A stretch of DNA of 64,000 nt from Acanthosoma haemorrhoidale (Eukaryota > Arthropoda > Insecta > Hemiptera > Acanthosomatidae), in assembly GCA_930367205.1 (NCBI GenBank), contig OV884014.1:108476138-108540137 (forward strand), written 5' to 3'. The position numbers and the translations under genes were made by a program. Below the pieces are notes generated by a model, which worked only from the letters and a program-made list of their open reading frames with translations, was not told where the DNA came from and searched no databases. Shown here one piece after another: positions 8,978 through 20,534 of the stretch (the first letter of the stretch is position 1; each line of letters begins with the position of its first letter).

Positions 8978-11094
8978 AACAGAAATAGATCACAGATAAA
9001 CAAAACATTTTGCTGGCAACTACAGCTGTCGATAAAAGTGCATAGAACTACTAACTGTCAGGAATGTTTTACAATCGACTTTGTGGTTTAGTAAACACAA
9101 ATGAGTAACACAATCGTGTCTGTCTGATATTTTTGAGCTGTAAGAAGAGGTTCTATTTGTAAAAAGAAGGACATGGTAATTTAATAGCTACACTGATAAA
9201 AACTGGAAAAAAAATGATTCTTAATAAATTAGTTGAAATTCTTCAAATGTTTTTTAATTTTAAATAGGGTATTATTATTAACGTCCCGAATCTCTAATTG
9301 ATCTAATTTAAGCTATAATTTTACCTGTACGGTACTAATTGGAAGATTTCGTTGACCTAAATTATAGTATGTAACACGTGTTGGTATCTTATAAATATAA
9401 ATGAACTATAAATAGGTAATACTAATGAATTTCTTATAAAATCCTGTATTATTCGGAGGGAACGTAATTTAATGAAAGCTGCAATGGTACTTAAATAGAA
9501 TGATGGTTCAACTATCAATAAATTAACTAGTAATCTAAATATCTGGACGTCCAGATTAGTAATAAATAATATCTATTAGTAATAAATAACGTTATTGAGG
9601 GCTATCATGGGTTATAAAGTCCATTGTGGTTCAGTGGAAGGTGCTGACACCTGTAAAGGTAGTTGCAACTACTCGGAAATGTTCAACAGGTCGACTGACT
9701 TCTCCTGCACTCTTTTGACTCAAGTCGCAACTAATCTACTCACCTCTCCTGTTTATTTTCAAAAATAAGAATCAAAAAGTTTAACCTTTTCGTTAAAGAG
9801 CTTCATAAACATCTTTGAGTGTCATAAATAATGTAATTAATATAACATAAAACGGGTATCATTTTTATTTTTCAAAATTCTTCATTCAATATACACAGAG
9901 TGAGTTACACATTTCATAAATTGGTATCATTACTTAAATGCGCACCCTTCTAATTACATTTCCAGTGGCGTAGCTGTAGTGTGAGGTCTAAAGAATTTTC
10001 CTATGGTAGGCTGATGTACATAATACAAGATGTGTATCAAATTAAAAAAATTGGCATCTTTATTGACAAAATATATCATATATTGGCCTTTAATTTTTAT
10101 AACATGAATTGTGGGTGGGTAATTTCTTCTCAAAACGACTTTCTTACATAAGGATGATATGATCGACTTCGTACGTCAGAGATGCTGTAAATGTAACAAT
10201 ATTTAAAAATAATGAATGACCATTTCATTAATTAAAGTTAAATTAAGGAAGTAATTAAAAATATAAAATTAAATCATATTGAATTAAAGCTCCCGAAGGA
10301 CAGACCGAAAATACGTATTTGGGCTTTAATGGGCTATAATTTTAACAAGTCATACCTTTAATTGTGTCATGTACTTTTTAGGTAAGATTTCGGTTGACGA
10401 CATGACTTTAAGGTTGGCTACAGTTTAGGACTGACGAGACACTGAAGTATGTATAGTAGTAAGGATATATTGTAACATTCATGATATTTGAGAATGAAGA
10501 TCATGACCCTCACATTTGGTAAGGGCCATTTTTTTTCCTTATGCTCCTAGGAGTGGGGATGAGATAAACGGGCAGTCTTAGCACAGCCGTCTAGAAAAAC
10601 GCAGTTAGCAAGCTCCCGAATTGGCGGTTACCATACAGGAAGAGAGGAGAAGAACCAACAGCAGAAAGTAACGTTGATTGGATTACAGGAAGATCATCGA
10701 TTGGGTGATATTAATATTGTTTTTATTATGGATCCATTAAAAGAAATTGAGCTCAAATTCATGTTTTTTGTAATTAGTAGTAACTATCCTAATTTAAAAG
10801 GAATTGAATATTTTTTTATACTTTTTGTCAGCACTCTATATAATTATAATTATTTGTTATAACCATTTTATTTGAATATATTTCACAATTCCTAGTTTCT
10901 CAATTTATTAATAACCACAACATTAGCCTTGAGATCGGGCGATTCAATCGGGATAAATTCCTATGTCAAAGACATAAAACAATTTGAATTAAAGATCTCA
11001 TGACGGACCTGCCAAATTAGTTAAGGTAAATTGATCAAATAAAGTAGAAAGAGAAATGGTAAAAAATGAGGTGGTTACAATATATAAATAGTTA
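8978..11094. other. Gene-free AT-rich DNA
   Basis: No convincing coding frame. Visible details: a perfect 14-bp palindrome GTAGTTGCAACTAC at 9659-9672, preceded at about 9627-9637 by TGGTTCAGTGG, which resembles an RNA polymerase III A box. A good B box was not found, so a tRNA or SINE is not called. The rest is AT-rich with poly-A and poly-T tracts. Confidence 0.5.
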
Positions 11095-11290
11095 GTAATT
11101 AAATAAAATTATTATTATTATAAAACCGGGGTTCAAACTCAATGTCGAGTCCTCCTGCACCAGCTTCCACCAATTGTTCCGATCTTGGGAGGCTGCCATC
11201 CAGTCCCTCACACCAATCATGGACCATCTTGCAAAATCACTATTGATATTACCACCACCAGCTTTGTTCCAATCGTTCATTCATATAGTG
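11095..11290 (-). mobile_element. LINE 3'-end fragment (RT C-terminal tail)
   Basis: On the minus strand a short frame reads 'RWSMIGVRDWMAASQDRNNW' followed by 'WKLVQED', matching the common C-terminal signature of LINE reverse transcriptases (Arg-Trp, then GVR-x-W, then ARDR/QDR-x-x-W). It is followed on the same strand by a stop and a (TAA)n-like tail, seen on the plus strand as ATTATTATTATTAT at about 11107-11120. It is a 5'-truncated copy of under 200 bp. Clade not determined. Confidence 0.45.
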
Positions 11291-13320
11291 GTTGAAAGGA
11301 GGACAAAACATAATCTTTCAAGGCATTGGAAAAATCATCGTATCATATATTATATATGATAAATAAATCGTATCATCATATATTACTAACCTAAAATAAT
11401 TTACTAATTTAAGAGGAAATATTTTCATTTTTACACTTGTATAGAACCTTTTATATGCAAGCTTCGGATATTGTTTGATTTTTTAAGGAAGACATTATTA
11501 TTATTATTTTTGCTACTTACATCAACAATAAACAACGGCTATACCACACCACGTACTACGAGGACAAGCATTTTTTTTTTCGTTAGCTTAATAACAATAA
11601 CAATCTATTAACCATAAGAATTTAATAACAATCCCCTAAATTCTTATTTTTTTGTTAATAAAAGACTCCTGTAAAAATATCAAAACAGATTGCAGCTGGG
11701 TCCGGCTGCGCCTTTTTTGACAATTACATTTTGTATCTTGTTATTTCGTTTATTTTTGAAGAATTATTTTGTACGCGATTAAAAGTCAAAGAGATTTATA
11801 ATAATAACAAAAATTATTTCAGCTGCTGTTTTGCCGATTTAAGTGCTAATGCAATAAGCACAGGATGCCCGTTTGAAACAAAGATTATGAACGAAACCGA
11901 TCAAGTCATTCCTCAAAGTGCAATAGGATTTGCACAAAATAGGTTGTGTTACACAACTTTCTCGTAACATCTCATCCTTACATTAGTAAGCTTCGGGTTG
12001 AGCAGAATAGAAAAATTATTTGGATTTAAGTATATTTTTTTGTAATATGTTATATTATTTTATTTATAAGTTAAAGTTCGGACATCGTAGGCAGCCAGCC
12101 TAAACCAGATGTAAACAACAGATATAAACATCCCGAATGTATATAGAGAGGCTTTGAAAGGCTCAAATAAAAACAGTCTTGTGACAACTCTCGATCTGTG
12201 ATTTCATTCCACCTCTTTTCTTTTTCATTAACGATCATTAACTATTTAAATATATAAAGTTGAGGATATTTCTAAAAATATAAGTTTGAGAGTGACAAGG
12301 TGGATTGCATAATTACTATTTTTTAAGAATTTCTCTCGGCAGGCTTAATTGACAGATGTTCTTGTCTTTTTCAATCCCCTGTAACAGCAAGCAATTCGAA
12401 ATTTTTTTTCGATAGCTTGGACATAAAGGTCCGTCTGATAAAAGGGAGGAAACATTAATATAGTATAATTAATTATTATTTAAAAAAATGTCATTAGGTT
12501 ACTCCGATTAAAAACAAGTAAATATTTTTATATATTTTAAACACCAGTCGTGTTTTTTTTGGAGTGGTTAAAACTTCATATTGTTATCCTACTGCTTAAG
12601 CGCTATTTTGGTCTACCAGACCCCGCATGTCTTATTTGAGTGAACAGTTAATCTTTTGAATGTAAAGACTTCCCAAATTTCAAATTCAGTTTGATAATGC
12701 TGAGTAAATGACAAGTATGAGAGTTTATGGCGAGAAATACAAGATAGTTTATAGTAGTCTGCTTGTGTACTAGACCTAATCCTTGTGGGGATATTTGCTA
12801 TGGAGTTTGCTTCATATGCAATATTCTGCTTAGAGCAAACTGCACTTGTTGGCAGATGTTCCTTCTGTAGAAGGCCGCTACTCCACGAGTCCTCTGACAA
12901 ATGGAAACAGTCCTAGGCAGGACAAGACCAATATTATCGGAGCCCCTTGCCCCTTCAAGCCGGGACACGAATTGCTCACTGGAGGGTGCCAAGGGCATAA
13001 GTCAATAATATTCTCTAGGGCTCCGCTCCTGCGGGGGTTCCTGCGATAAATCCTTTATAATACGAAATCGGGTTCATTTCCCGAAACAAATATCCATTGC
13101 CTCTATGCTAATAATCCACTTTTTTTTTTTTTTGGCGATTTAAATGTAAATCCTTCATAAAAGCCAACCAGAAGAGAATCTACAGAATCAAAAAAGTATT
13201 TCAAAAAACCTTCATAGTAATTAGCTGGATGTTTAAAAAAAAAAACCTTCAATGTAAACTGTGTAATATATAACTTCCAGTTGTTTTTACCAATGAGAGA
13301 TGAATAGTTTATTAATTAGC
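11291..13320. other. Gene-free AT-rich DNA
   Basis: No supported gene. Frames at 11731-11967 and 12613-13049 are short and overlap on opposite strands without recognisable motifs. A somewhat GC-richer block at about 12840-13050 could be a decayed element but shows no domain. Two AT-rich homopolymer runs near 13120 and 13240 were seen. Confidence 0.4.
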
Positions 13321-13329
13321 AATGATAAG

Positions 13330-13715
13330 TAGCCAACCACCCTAATCCCGTAGTACAGTCGTTACACCGCGTCACTCATCCCTATAATCGTCTTCGGAGA
13401 CTAAAGGGGCAGTGGCCTCGTGACCTGCTATAAATACGTGACTGGCAGTAGGAGTCCTGCAAATCATGTCCTGAGCGTCTGTGGCTCTTGCGCGCTTGGT
13501 CAGCATCCACTGGCTGGAGGAGCGTGAGGGGCTTCCTAAGGCTGTACTTCTTCTTTCGCATGCGAGGGAGATGAGAACCATCCGGATTTGGAAGTCTCTG
13601 GGCTCTTTGTAAATACTGTATGAATGAGAATAGTTATCACAATTAAATATAGCCACATGAGGTAGATTGTAATTTTATGATAATAAAGTTTCTGAATAAT
13701 ATAAAAAAAAAAAAT
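13330..13715 (+). mobile_element. 5'-truncated Jockey-like LINE (LINE family B), 3' end with target duplication
   Basis: Contains the last codons of the reverse transcriptase ORF ('CCAACCACCCTAATCC' onward, matching 17690 onward) and the 3' untranslated region shared with copies at 17319, 20535, 53050 and 58344, ending in an A-rich tail. AATGATAAG at 13321-13329 recurs at 13716-13724 directly after the tail, a 9-bp target-site duplication. The copy is only about 385 bp and non-coding. Confidence 0.75.
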
Positions 13716-13724
13716 AATGATAAG

Positions 13725-14622
13725 CTTGAACCTTTAAAGAGAGAAGAATTGATTCCAATCCAGGAACCGCTGCTCCTTGAAAAATAAAATCCAGAGAAAG
13801 AAGGATTTAGTCTTGGCGATCACGTCCTTACATAATAGGGAGTAAAGGAGGACTGGGAGAGGGGGGAAGGGAGGCGTTCGTTAGCCGGGAGGGAGGTCCT
13901 TAAAGATGTCCTGGACGAGGTAATATATGGCAGTGAGTCCTTATCTAGTCGAGGCCGGACCTAGGTCTACGGAAATACCTGAGATATGGAATCAATAAGG
14001 CAACGTACCCGGGGACCTCCCCCTAAGGTCTTGTCTTTATCCCCCCTCTCTCTCCGACTTCCCTTGCCCAGAAGCACAAACTTCTTATACTTTTTTTTTT
14101 GTGTCCGTTTTATCTCGAGCCGTTTTATTCCAATCCGTGAGTGGAATCGCCCCAGCTCCTGTTAATATTCCTACAACGAAGCCGTGGGCCCACACTTTGG
14201 GCTGACTTTTTCATTTCGCACTAGATGGGGGGGGATTATCATTGATTAGGGGATGATGGCCTCTCTTCCTCAAAGGTTTACCCTTAAAGGAACAGCCGGA
14301 CTCCGAAGCGATAGAGTGCCTGAATTATTTAACTCGGCGCCCTCGTGCTACTCCATGAAACTATAATGTTTTTTTTTTCATTTTAGTTTCGCATTCGGGT
14401 CTTTATGCTGCAAGGGGAGGGGGGAGACGTAAAGATTTTTAGTGAGTTTGTCAAATAAAAAATTGACTCTCTCAGCTTCCATTTGGGTTCAATTGTAGTC
14501 CATAGCTTTCCATATATATACATTTATTTCTTTTTATTCGAATAAAAAATTCTTTGTTCTACGTCAGATGAATGGTTTAGAAATATAAGTACAAAGCACT
14601 TAACGAATATTCTGGGCCTAAT
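13725..14622. other. GC-rich, G-run-containing block, no gene seen
   Basis: From about 13,800 to 14,420 the sequence is clearly richer in G and C than its surroundings, with G runs (for example GGGGGGAAGGGAGG near 13860 and GGGGAGGGGGGAG near 14412) and C runs near 14040. No open frame of note and no recognised element. Candidate uncharacterised repeat or ancestral unique sequence. Confidence 0.4.
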
Positions 14623-14634
14623 AAAGCCTACACC

Positions 14635-14928
14635 ATTTGGGGATAGTGGGATCACCAATCTGCAGATTCTGCAAGAAAGAGGGAGAAACGGCACGTCATA
14701 TAATATGTGACTGTGATAACTTAGCTAGAAGGCGATACCTTCACTTTGGTAGTGATCGCATTGTAGACCCCAAACTATGTGAACTGATCGATCCATTCAG
14801 TATCCTCAGATTTGCAAAGGCCGTGGGCCTGTCACATATATAGGACAGGGACATGGACGGCGCACAATAGGTCTCACTGAGGCCGCGGTGCACAAATGCC
14901 GGAACAAATAATAAAAAAAAAAAAAAAA
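14635..14928 (+). mobile_element. 5'-truncated I-clade LINE copy with 12-bp target duplication
   Basis: This is the last 270 bases of the element at 57041-58168, differing at about four positions by eye. It encodes the terminal CCHC-like motif (CRFCKKEGETARHIICDC) and ends at TAG 14841-14843, followed by the same 3' untranslated region and an AATAATAAA tail grading into poly-A. The flanks AAAGCcTACACC (14623-14634) and AAAGCgTACACC (14929-14940) are a target duplication with one mismatch, which fixes both ends. Confidence 0.85.
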
Positions 14929-14940
14929 AAAGCGTACACC

Positions 14941-17306
14941 TGAAATTACAATACACCATAAAGAGATTTTTTAAATATCAAAAATGTTAAAAAATACAAG
15001 ATAAAATTAAAAACGAAGAAGGGAAAAAATAATCGTTTAAAATATCATGAGATGAAAAACAGTAGCAAGCGCCTCGATGATGAAGTGGAGTTGGAATAGG
15101 GTTTAGGAAGTTTGCCTTAGACCAGGAGGGAGGGAATAATATAGAGTAATGAAGCAAGCTAGCAAGGAACGGTCGAATAGGAACGGTATAAGGTCACCAA
15201 GTCAGGATCTTGTGTTCTGGGAGTGGGGTGAGGATTTGAAATGTAGGATATTGTATGTATACATACATTTAGGAAAAGGCCAGAGGCAGGGAAAGAGCCA
15301 GCTAACTCGGCGTAGAGATCTGATGACCTCAACATCTGTTGACAAACCTAATAATCATTTCATATCTATGTGCCAACGAGTAGTTGAAAATATTCAATTC
15401 AAACTAGCCGCTCAGTAACAACCACGCCATTTCTGAATAGACCTACATTAAATCTCCAATTGTAAGTCATAAAATTGGGACATAAGGCTATAAATCAAAT
15501 ACGATAATCCATATTTTTTCTTTTTTCTATTTACAACAATAAAAAATAAGTACTAGAAAAAAATAAATATTCTTAATCAGTGCGTGCACATCCTTGATTG
15601 AATATTCAATTCAAAAGTATTAAAAACAAGTAATTAGCTAATGAAAAACGGTAGGCTACATGTTTTATTTCTTCACAGTATGATTTAGCACCTCTAGGTC
15701 AAATTTATTTCTCTAGCTTGGAGAGGAGGTGCACAAAGACACTATACGCGACGGTACATACAGACGCACCGCTAAAAACATAAAGATTTCAGATTTGTGA
15801 AAGAAATCAAACAAATCCTAAAAAAATTAAGATGCTTGAAAATGTTTGGACATTGAGAGAGATAATTTAGTTAAAAAAAAAAGAAGAAATTGTCTCACGA
15901 GATAAAGCAGAAATTACCACAGTACGCCATGTACCAAGAATTAACGGTATCTTAATGAATTGAAAATTCACACTTTCTGAGGTGTTTTAAATTAATTTAC
16001 TCAACCCGAAAATTGTGAACACGTTTTTAATTAACAGATTTCAAAATGGTTTTGAAATTCCATCGCGATAAAAACCAAATATTTGCTTAATAACTTTTAT
16101 AGAGCTGGAAATATTATTTTTATATAATAAGCTATGCAAATTTACACTACATTTGATGTCTGTAGTTCAGAAAGGCAGAGAAATCGTACTACATAGAAGA
16201 TTAGGATGAGCGGTACTGATTAAATGATCTGACAGAACCAGGAAAAGGGAATTGAGAATGAAAAAAAAGCACAGACTAAGAGAGCTAAATAAAAGAATTG
16301 ACATCTGCGATGAAAGGAAGAGAAACATGAATTTAAAATAGAATAGAGAGAACGGGAGAATAAAAAGAAAACACAAAGAAATTGTAGAGGGTTAGAGAAT
16401 TAACTAAAAATCTAAACAGAAAATTGTCATGTGCAGAAGAGGGTAGTTGAAAAATAAAAATGAAATAGTCAATGAAGTTAAATCACACATTCACTATTTT
16501 CTCAGGTCCAAGGGCCATTTTAGTCTTCTTGTTTTTCAGGTAAATAACTATTTTAATTAGGTATCATGAAAAATAAGCTTTCCAATGGGATGCTAAACAT
16601 TGCGATTTCAATGTATATTGAAGGGAAAATGTTAGAATGCAAAAACAGAAACGTTATTAATTACTGAAAAAGCAAAAAGCTTGTACCGAAATAACTCCTC
16701 GAAGCCAATATTTCCTCACGCTAAATATTCAATTATAAAACTTCATTATATTAGCTTTCCAATAGCATATTCGAAATGTTGGTAATCCATTTTTTTTTTT
16801 TTTTTGGTTTTATATTAGTTGCATAAAGCTCCTGTGAAATGTATGAAGGGTACGCTAATGAGAGTAGCCAATATCCTTACTGTAGATCAAGCTATCCCCA
16901 ACACAGTAAACATAATGACGACCTAAAGACAAATCCCCCCCCCCCAACCTAGAGATAATTGAACATGTAGAAGCATTAAGAACAACTCCTTTTTTCAAAC
17001 TGAGCACACCCGGATTTTTTTCACATTCTCACTCATATTTATCCTTGCAAACCGGAAAGGCACTGGTGAGAATATCATTCGAAATTTATCCTGATGGCTT
17101 GTTAACGTTAAATGAAGTTTATATTTCCAGATGGTTATTTTTCAAAATAAATTAACACTGTCCATGAAAGGAACTTAATGCATATTACAAAAATGTGGTC
17201 GAATTTCATTTTATGGCTGTGGTATTTACAAAAAAAAAAAATTATGACAAACATTGGCTACTACAGATTGTGACACAAGACTGTGCTTGGTGATGATTTC
17301 TCACAT
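14941..17306. other. Gene-free AT-rich DNA
   Basis: No supported gene or element. A homopolymeric C run lies near 16936-16946 and T runs near 16792-16805. Frames at 15149-15418 and 16167-16376 lack motifs and normal codon use. Confidence 0.5.
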
Positions 17307-17318
17307 AATTATTTTTAA

Positions 17319-17962
17319 AGTACGGTACTTAGGCTTCCATCTCGACAAACGGCTGACCTGGAACCCACATACGAGACTAAAAAGACAAGAACTAAACAGA
17401 CGCTTTGGACAACTGTACAGACTACTTCAAAGGACATCCCATCTCTCAATAGAAAATAAACTACTAATCTAAAAAGTTATACTTAAACCAATCTGGACAT
17501 ACGGAATAGAGCTATGGGGGACAGCAAAAAAGTCGAACATCAAGCGTATCCAATCCTTTCAATCCAAAGTCCTGAGAACAATAGTAAATGCCCCTTATTA
17601 TGTCAGCAACAAAACCCTTCATAACGACTTTAATATATCCTACATTCTAGAACTCATCCCTTCCAAGTTTATGAAATTCCACAGTAGCCTTTCCAACCAC
17701 CCTAATCCTGTAGCACAGTCATTGCACTGCGCCACTCATCCCTATAATCCTCCTTGGAGACTGAAACGGCAGTGGCCTCGTGACCTGCTATAATTGCGTG
17801 ACAGTGGGAGTCCTGGCAATGGCCAGTTGCTCCAATCATGTCCTATTGTATGAATGATGACTGTAAATATGGTATGAATGAGATCATTTATCTGTATTAT
17901 TATTGCCTTTTGGCAGATTGTAATTATTGCACTATAAAGATTGTTGTTGAAAAAAAAAAAAA
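17319..17962 (+). mobile_element. 5'-truncated Jockey-like LINE (family B) with 12-bp target duplication
   Basis: Encodes the end of a reverse transcriptase: 'YLGFHLDKRLTWNPHTRLKR', then 'RFGQLYRLLQ', 'SHLSIENKLLI' followed by a stop, 'KPIWTYGIELWG', and a terminal 'PWRLKRQWPRDLL'-like end, then the 3' untranslated region and poly-A. AATTATTTTTAA at 17307-17318 is repeated at 17963-17974 after the tail. Stops (17470) make it non-coding. The YLG-x-x-LD...LTW-x-x-H motif is the conserved segment after the RT palm in Jockey/CR1-group LINEs. Confidence 0.85.
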
Positions 17963-18053
17963 AATTATTTTTAAGGCGACGATTCAAAAACACTATTCGC
18001 ATAGAATTTCTGAAATATTTGACCTATAAACAAATATAACTCAGTGGTGCAGA

Positions 18054-18300
18054 GCTGATGGCTGAAAATATTGAATCGTACTTGGATGTAGCTGGTGAAG
18101 CTGTTAATGCAGGCTTACCTTTCGAAGGTAATGAGTAATGAAGGGGAAGGGAGTCGTTGCTAGAATCTGCTTGTAGTGTTGGCACAATCGTAACAATTGT
18201 AAAAGAAGCGAAAAACCGACTTTTTGGTCCTAATTTAAGAGAAAGTGTGGATAAAAAACAAAAGACAGTAATCAAAGTAGATCCACTGCCTTTATAATGC
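18054..18300 (+). pseudogene. Fragmentary unassigned coding-like stretch
   Basis: Two short plus-strand frames in succession: one reading 'AENIESYLDVAGEAVNAGLP' and 'FEGNE' before tandem stops at about 18136, and another ending 'AKNRLFGPNLRES' ... 'KVDPLPL' with TAA near 18295. The composition (acidic start, Gly/Ala, basic end) looks like coding sequence. I suspect a fragment of a small virion-type protein from a Polinton-like element, on style only. No family could be confirmed. Confidence 0.25.
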
Positions 18301-19114
18301 CATGGTCCATATCATACATACATCTTGTCTGCGGGTGTCAACCATACAGAATCATAAATGTCACAAGCTATGTCATTTGATACCAACCAAACATTTATAT
18401 TACTAATTCTCATTGTTTTACCCTTCGATATTGACAATTATTTTTAGAAAGTATTCGGAATATAAAAAAAAACATCAACAGTTTGTTGATAAACCAAAAA
18501 CCAAGCTCAGAAACATGTTTGATTTCTATTTTGAATGGCAGATAGTTTATTAAGAATAAGGGCTAGTAAAAATCCAAAGCCATTATCATTATGCTACCCA
18601 AATTCAAGCGAAAAGTTTTCGATTTTATCAACAAAAAAAAAAGAAATATATAGCAAGAGATTAATGCCCGGAGAAGAGTTAATTTTTCATTCTTTTAGTA
18701 GTAGCAAGAGAAAGGGCTTTGCGGACTTGATAAAGTAGTCGGCCCGAAGTTTCCGCATTAAGGGATGGTTAACGATACTTCAATTCTCTTCACAAAGTAA
18801 TATACTTCTTTCTCTTTCTTTATGTAAAAGTAATACTAGACTTTTTACACAGTACTTTGCGATTCCTTCACTATTTTATTGAAGGTGAGGTGTAACAGCC
18901 CGCTAAGTTCGCCATGAACATTTTTCTTGGCAAGTTAACAATAACAATTACTATTTAATGATATACAATAATGGATTCTTGCTGTAGTTTAAATTGTGTT
19001 AAAGATGTTTTCTCATTTTATTAATATTTTACAAGTATCTACCGTACACAACCATCGACCCAATTAAATACTAAAACTCTTAATAAAATAAAGAAGTTTT
19101 TTTATATTAATATT

Positions 19115-19525
19115 GATAAAAAAAAAAATGTACTGATAATTATATATAAGCGAATAATATAAATTGGTGGGGTCGTAGTGTTAAACACTGGGTTTGTCAG
19201 GTGCTTCAACGAGTCAAAAAACGTTATGTGTCTCCGGCGGATGAACTCACTCACCGACGGCACACCAAGCAACGGGTGCAGGTCGGCGTTCTTTAACATC
19301 TCAAGAGAGGTATGACGGACCGCTCTTATCATGATCCCATTCTGAAATCGCTGGAGACTTTTAGCTGCATTGTCAGTCAAGTGGGTAAATAGCGGGGCAC
19401 CGTACTGCAGAGCTGGCCGGAGGACACATTTATATATCATCAGTTTGAGACAAAGCGACTGGTTGGGGGAAGTTAGCGAGTGCGGCAGCCGGTAAGAACT
19501 GTGTCGTACTTTTTCTTCTTTATCA
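19115..19525 (-). mobile_element. 5'-truncated Jockey LINE fragment (family C), RT C-terminus
   Basis: The minus-strand frame 19102-19440 encodes 'LRPALQYGAPLFTHLT', 'LQRFQNGIMIRAVRHTS' and 'RRRHITFFDSLKHLTNPVFN', the thumb-like C-terminus of a Jockey-clade reverse transcriptase. It matches 60830-61100 and the minus-strand copy near 46300. The 11-bp sequence ATATTAATATT lies on both sides (19104-19114 and 19526-19536), a candidate target duplication. That motif is itself nearly palindromic and AT-only, so chance is possible. Confidence 0.65.
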
Positions 19526-19536
19526 ATATTAATATT

Positions 19537-20534
19537 AAAAAATATATATATCGATCAAGAACATACTTATAATGAGATCTTTATTTGAAAAATTACATTT
19601 TTTGTAGATCATCAATAATTGGGAAGTGATATAACATATAATATAAATTTACTTTTCCAATAACCAATTCCTTAATATGTTATCATATAATCAAAAAAAA
19701 ACTTTAGCAATCTGAAAACGCTTAAAAAAGAAAAAAAAAGTTAATTACCGAACCCAAAGGTAGAGGCTCCACTTTGATTGTTGTTCCATGTCAGAGATTA
19801 AAAGATTAGCGAACGTGACTAGTTACACAATTGAATGAGATAATTTAGAGCAAGTACGAAGGGAGCTTCTAGTACAAACATTACAGTGGAACAATCCCTG
19901 TAGTGTTCTACGCTAGAGGTTCAATGTGCTGACCTTTAATGTCTACGCAGAAATTACTTAAAGTGAGAACATAAAAGTGCTAATGCACAAATGAACTGTT
20001 CAGCTATATCATTCATTAGTTTGGACTTAAAAGTTGTCTTAAATGTTAGGTGGATCTTTGATTCTTACCTGAAGACGTACATAGTAACATATAATATAAT
20101 CTCCCAAAGTTTATTTACAACAGTTTCAACGCTAAGATTAGAACTGCGAGTTTAAAAGTTTTTCATTTTCCGTTATTATACCTTATAAATACTTGAGATA
20201 ATACCTCATGAAGAGGTAGTGCCAACCGAAGGTGTCACCGCCGATGTTCGGTGGTGCTCAGGGGCTAGAGTCAACAGCAGAAGGGCTTTTTAAGTATCTG
20301 CGTTAAATTAAGGGTTTCTTAATGAGAGTCTCCACTTCTTTCTTTTATTAGCTGCTCATTTACCCTCAGGAGGACGAGCCTTACACCAAGAAAAAACCAT
20401 TGGGTGAGCGGAGGATCCAATCCGGGTATCCGCAGTTAAAAGTCACCACACCTGCCAACAGGTAGCAGGGACAAATCTTCACTACATTATTTATTAAACC
20501 ACATTCTTTAAAATTATGTTTTTAGTAGTGTTAT
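19537..20534. other. Gene-free DNA
   Basis: No coding frame of note. A GC-richer patch at about 20210-20460 has no recognised motif and may be part of an uncharacterised repeat. Confidence 0.45.

Larger units (their letters stand above)
2530..8980. mobile_element. Decayed Polinton/Maverick or adintovirus-like element
   Basis: The block holds a type B DNA polymerase with protein-primed (Polinton) features, a retroviral-type integrase with a chromodomain, and the conserved Polinton protein carrying the 'YGIRVMPSGG...LAIGDS' and 'WNDPNELVNRLRLL' motifs. This is the core gene set of Polintons/Mavericks and the related adintoviruses. A BIR-domain ORF and small ORFs precede the polymerase on the plus strand; the integrase and conserved protein are convergent on the minus strand. 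No major capsid, packaging ATPase or protease was recognised, and no terminal inverted repeats could be identified at either end. Several frames carry stops and frameshifts, so the copy is dead. Outer limits are approximate. Confidence 0.7.

Noticed and set aside
9600..9780. tRNA gene or tRNA-derived SINE
   Set aside because: An A-box-like TGGTTCAGTGG is present but no acceptable B box or cloverleaf could be folded by eye, and there is no tail or target duplication.
19104..19535. 15-bp inverted repeat (ATATTAATATTGATA) around the LINE fragment, suggesting a DNA transposon
   Set aside because: The motif is AT-only and nearly self-palindromic; a LINE target duplication explains the same match and the interior is RT sequence.
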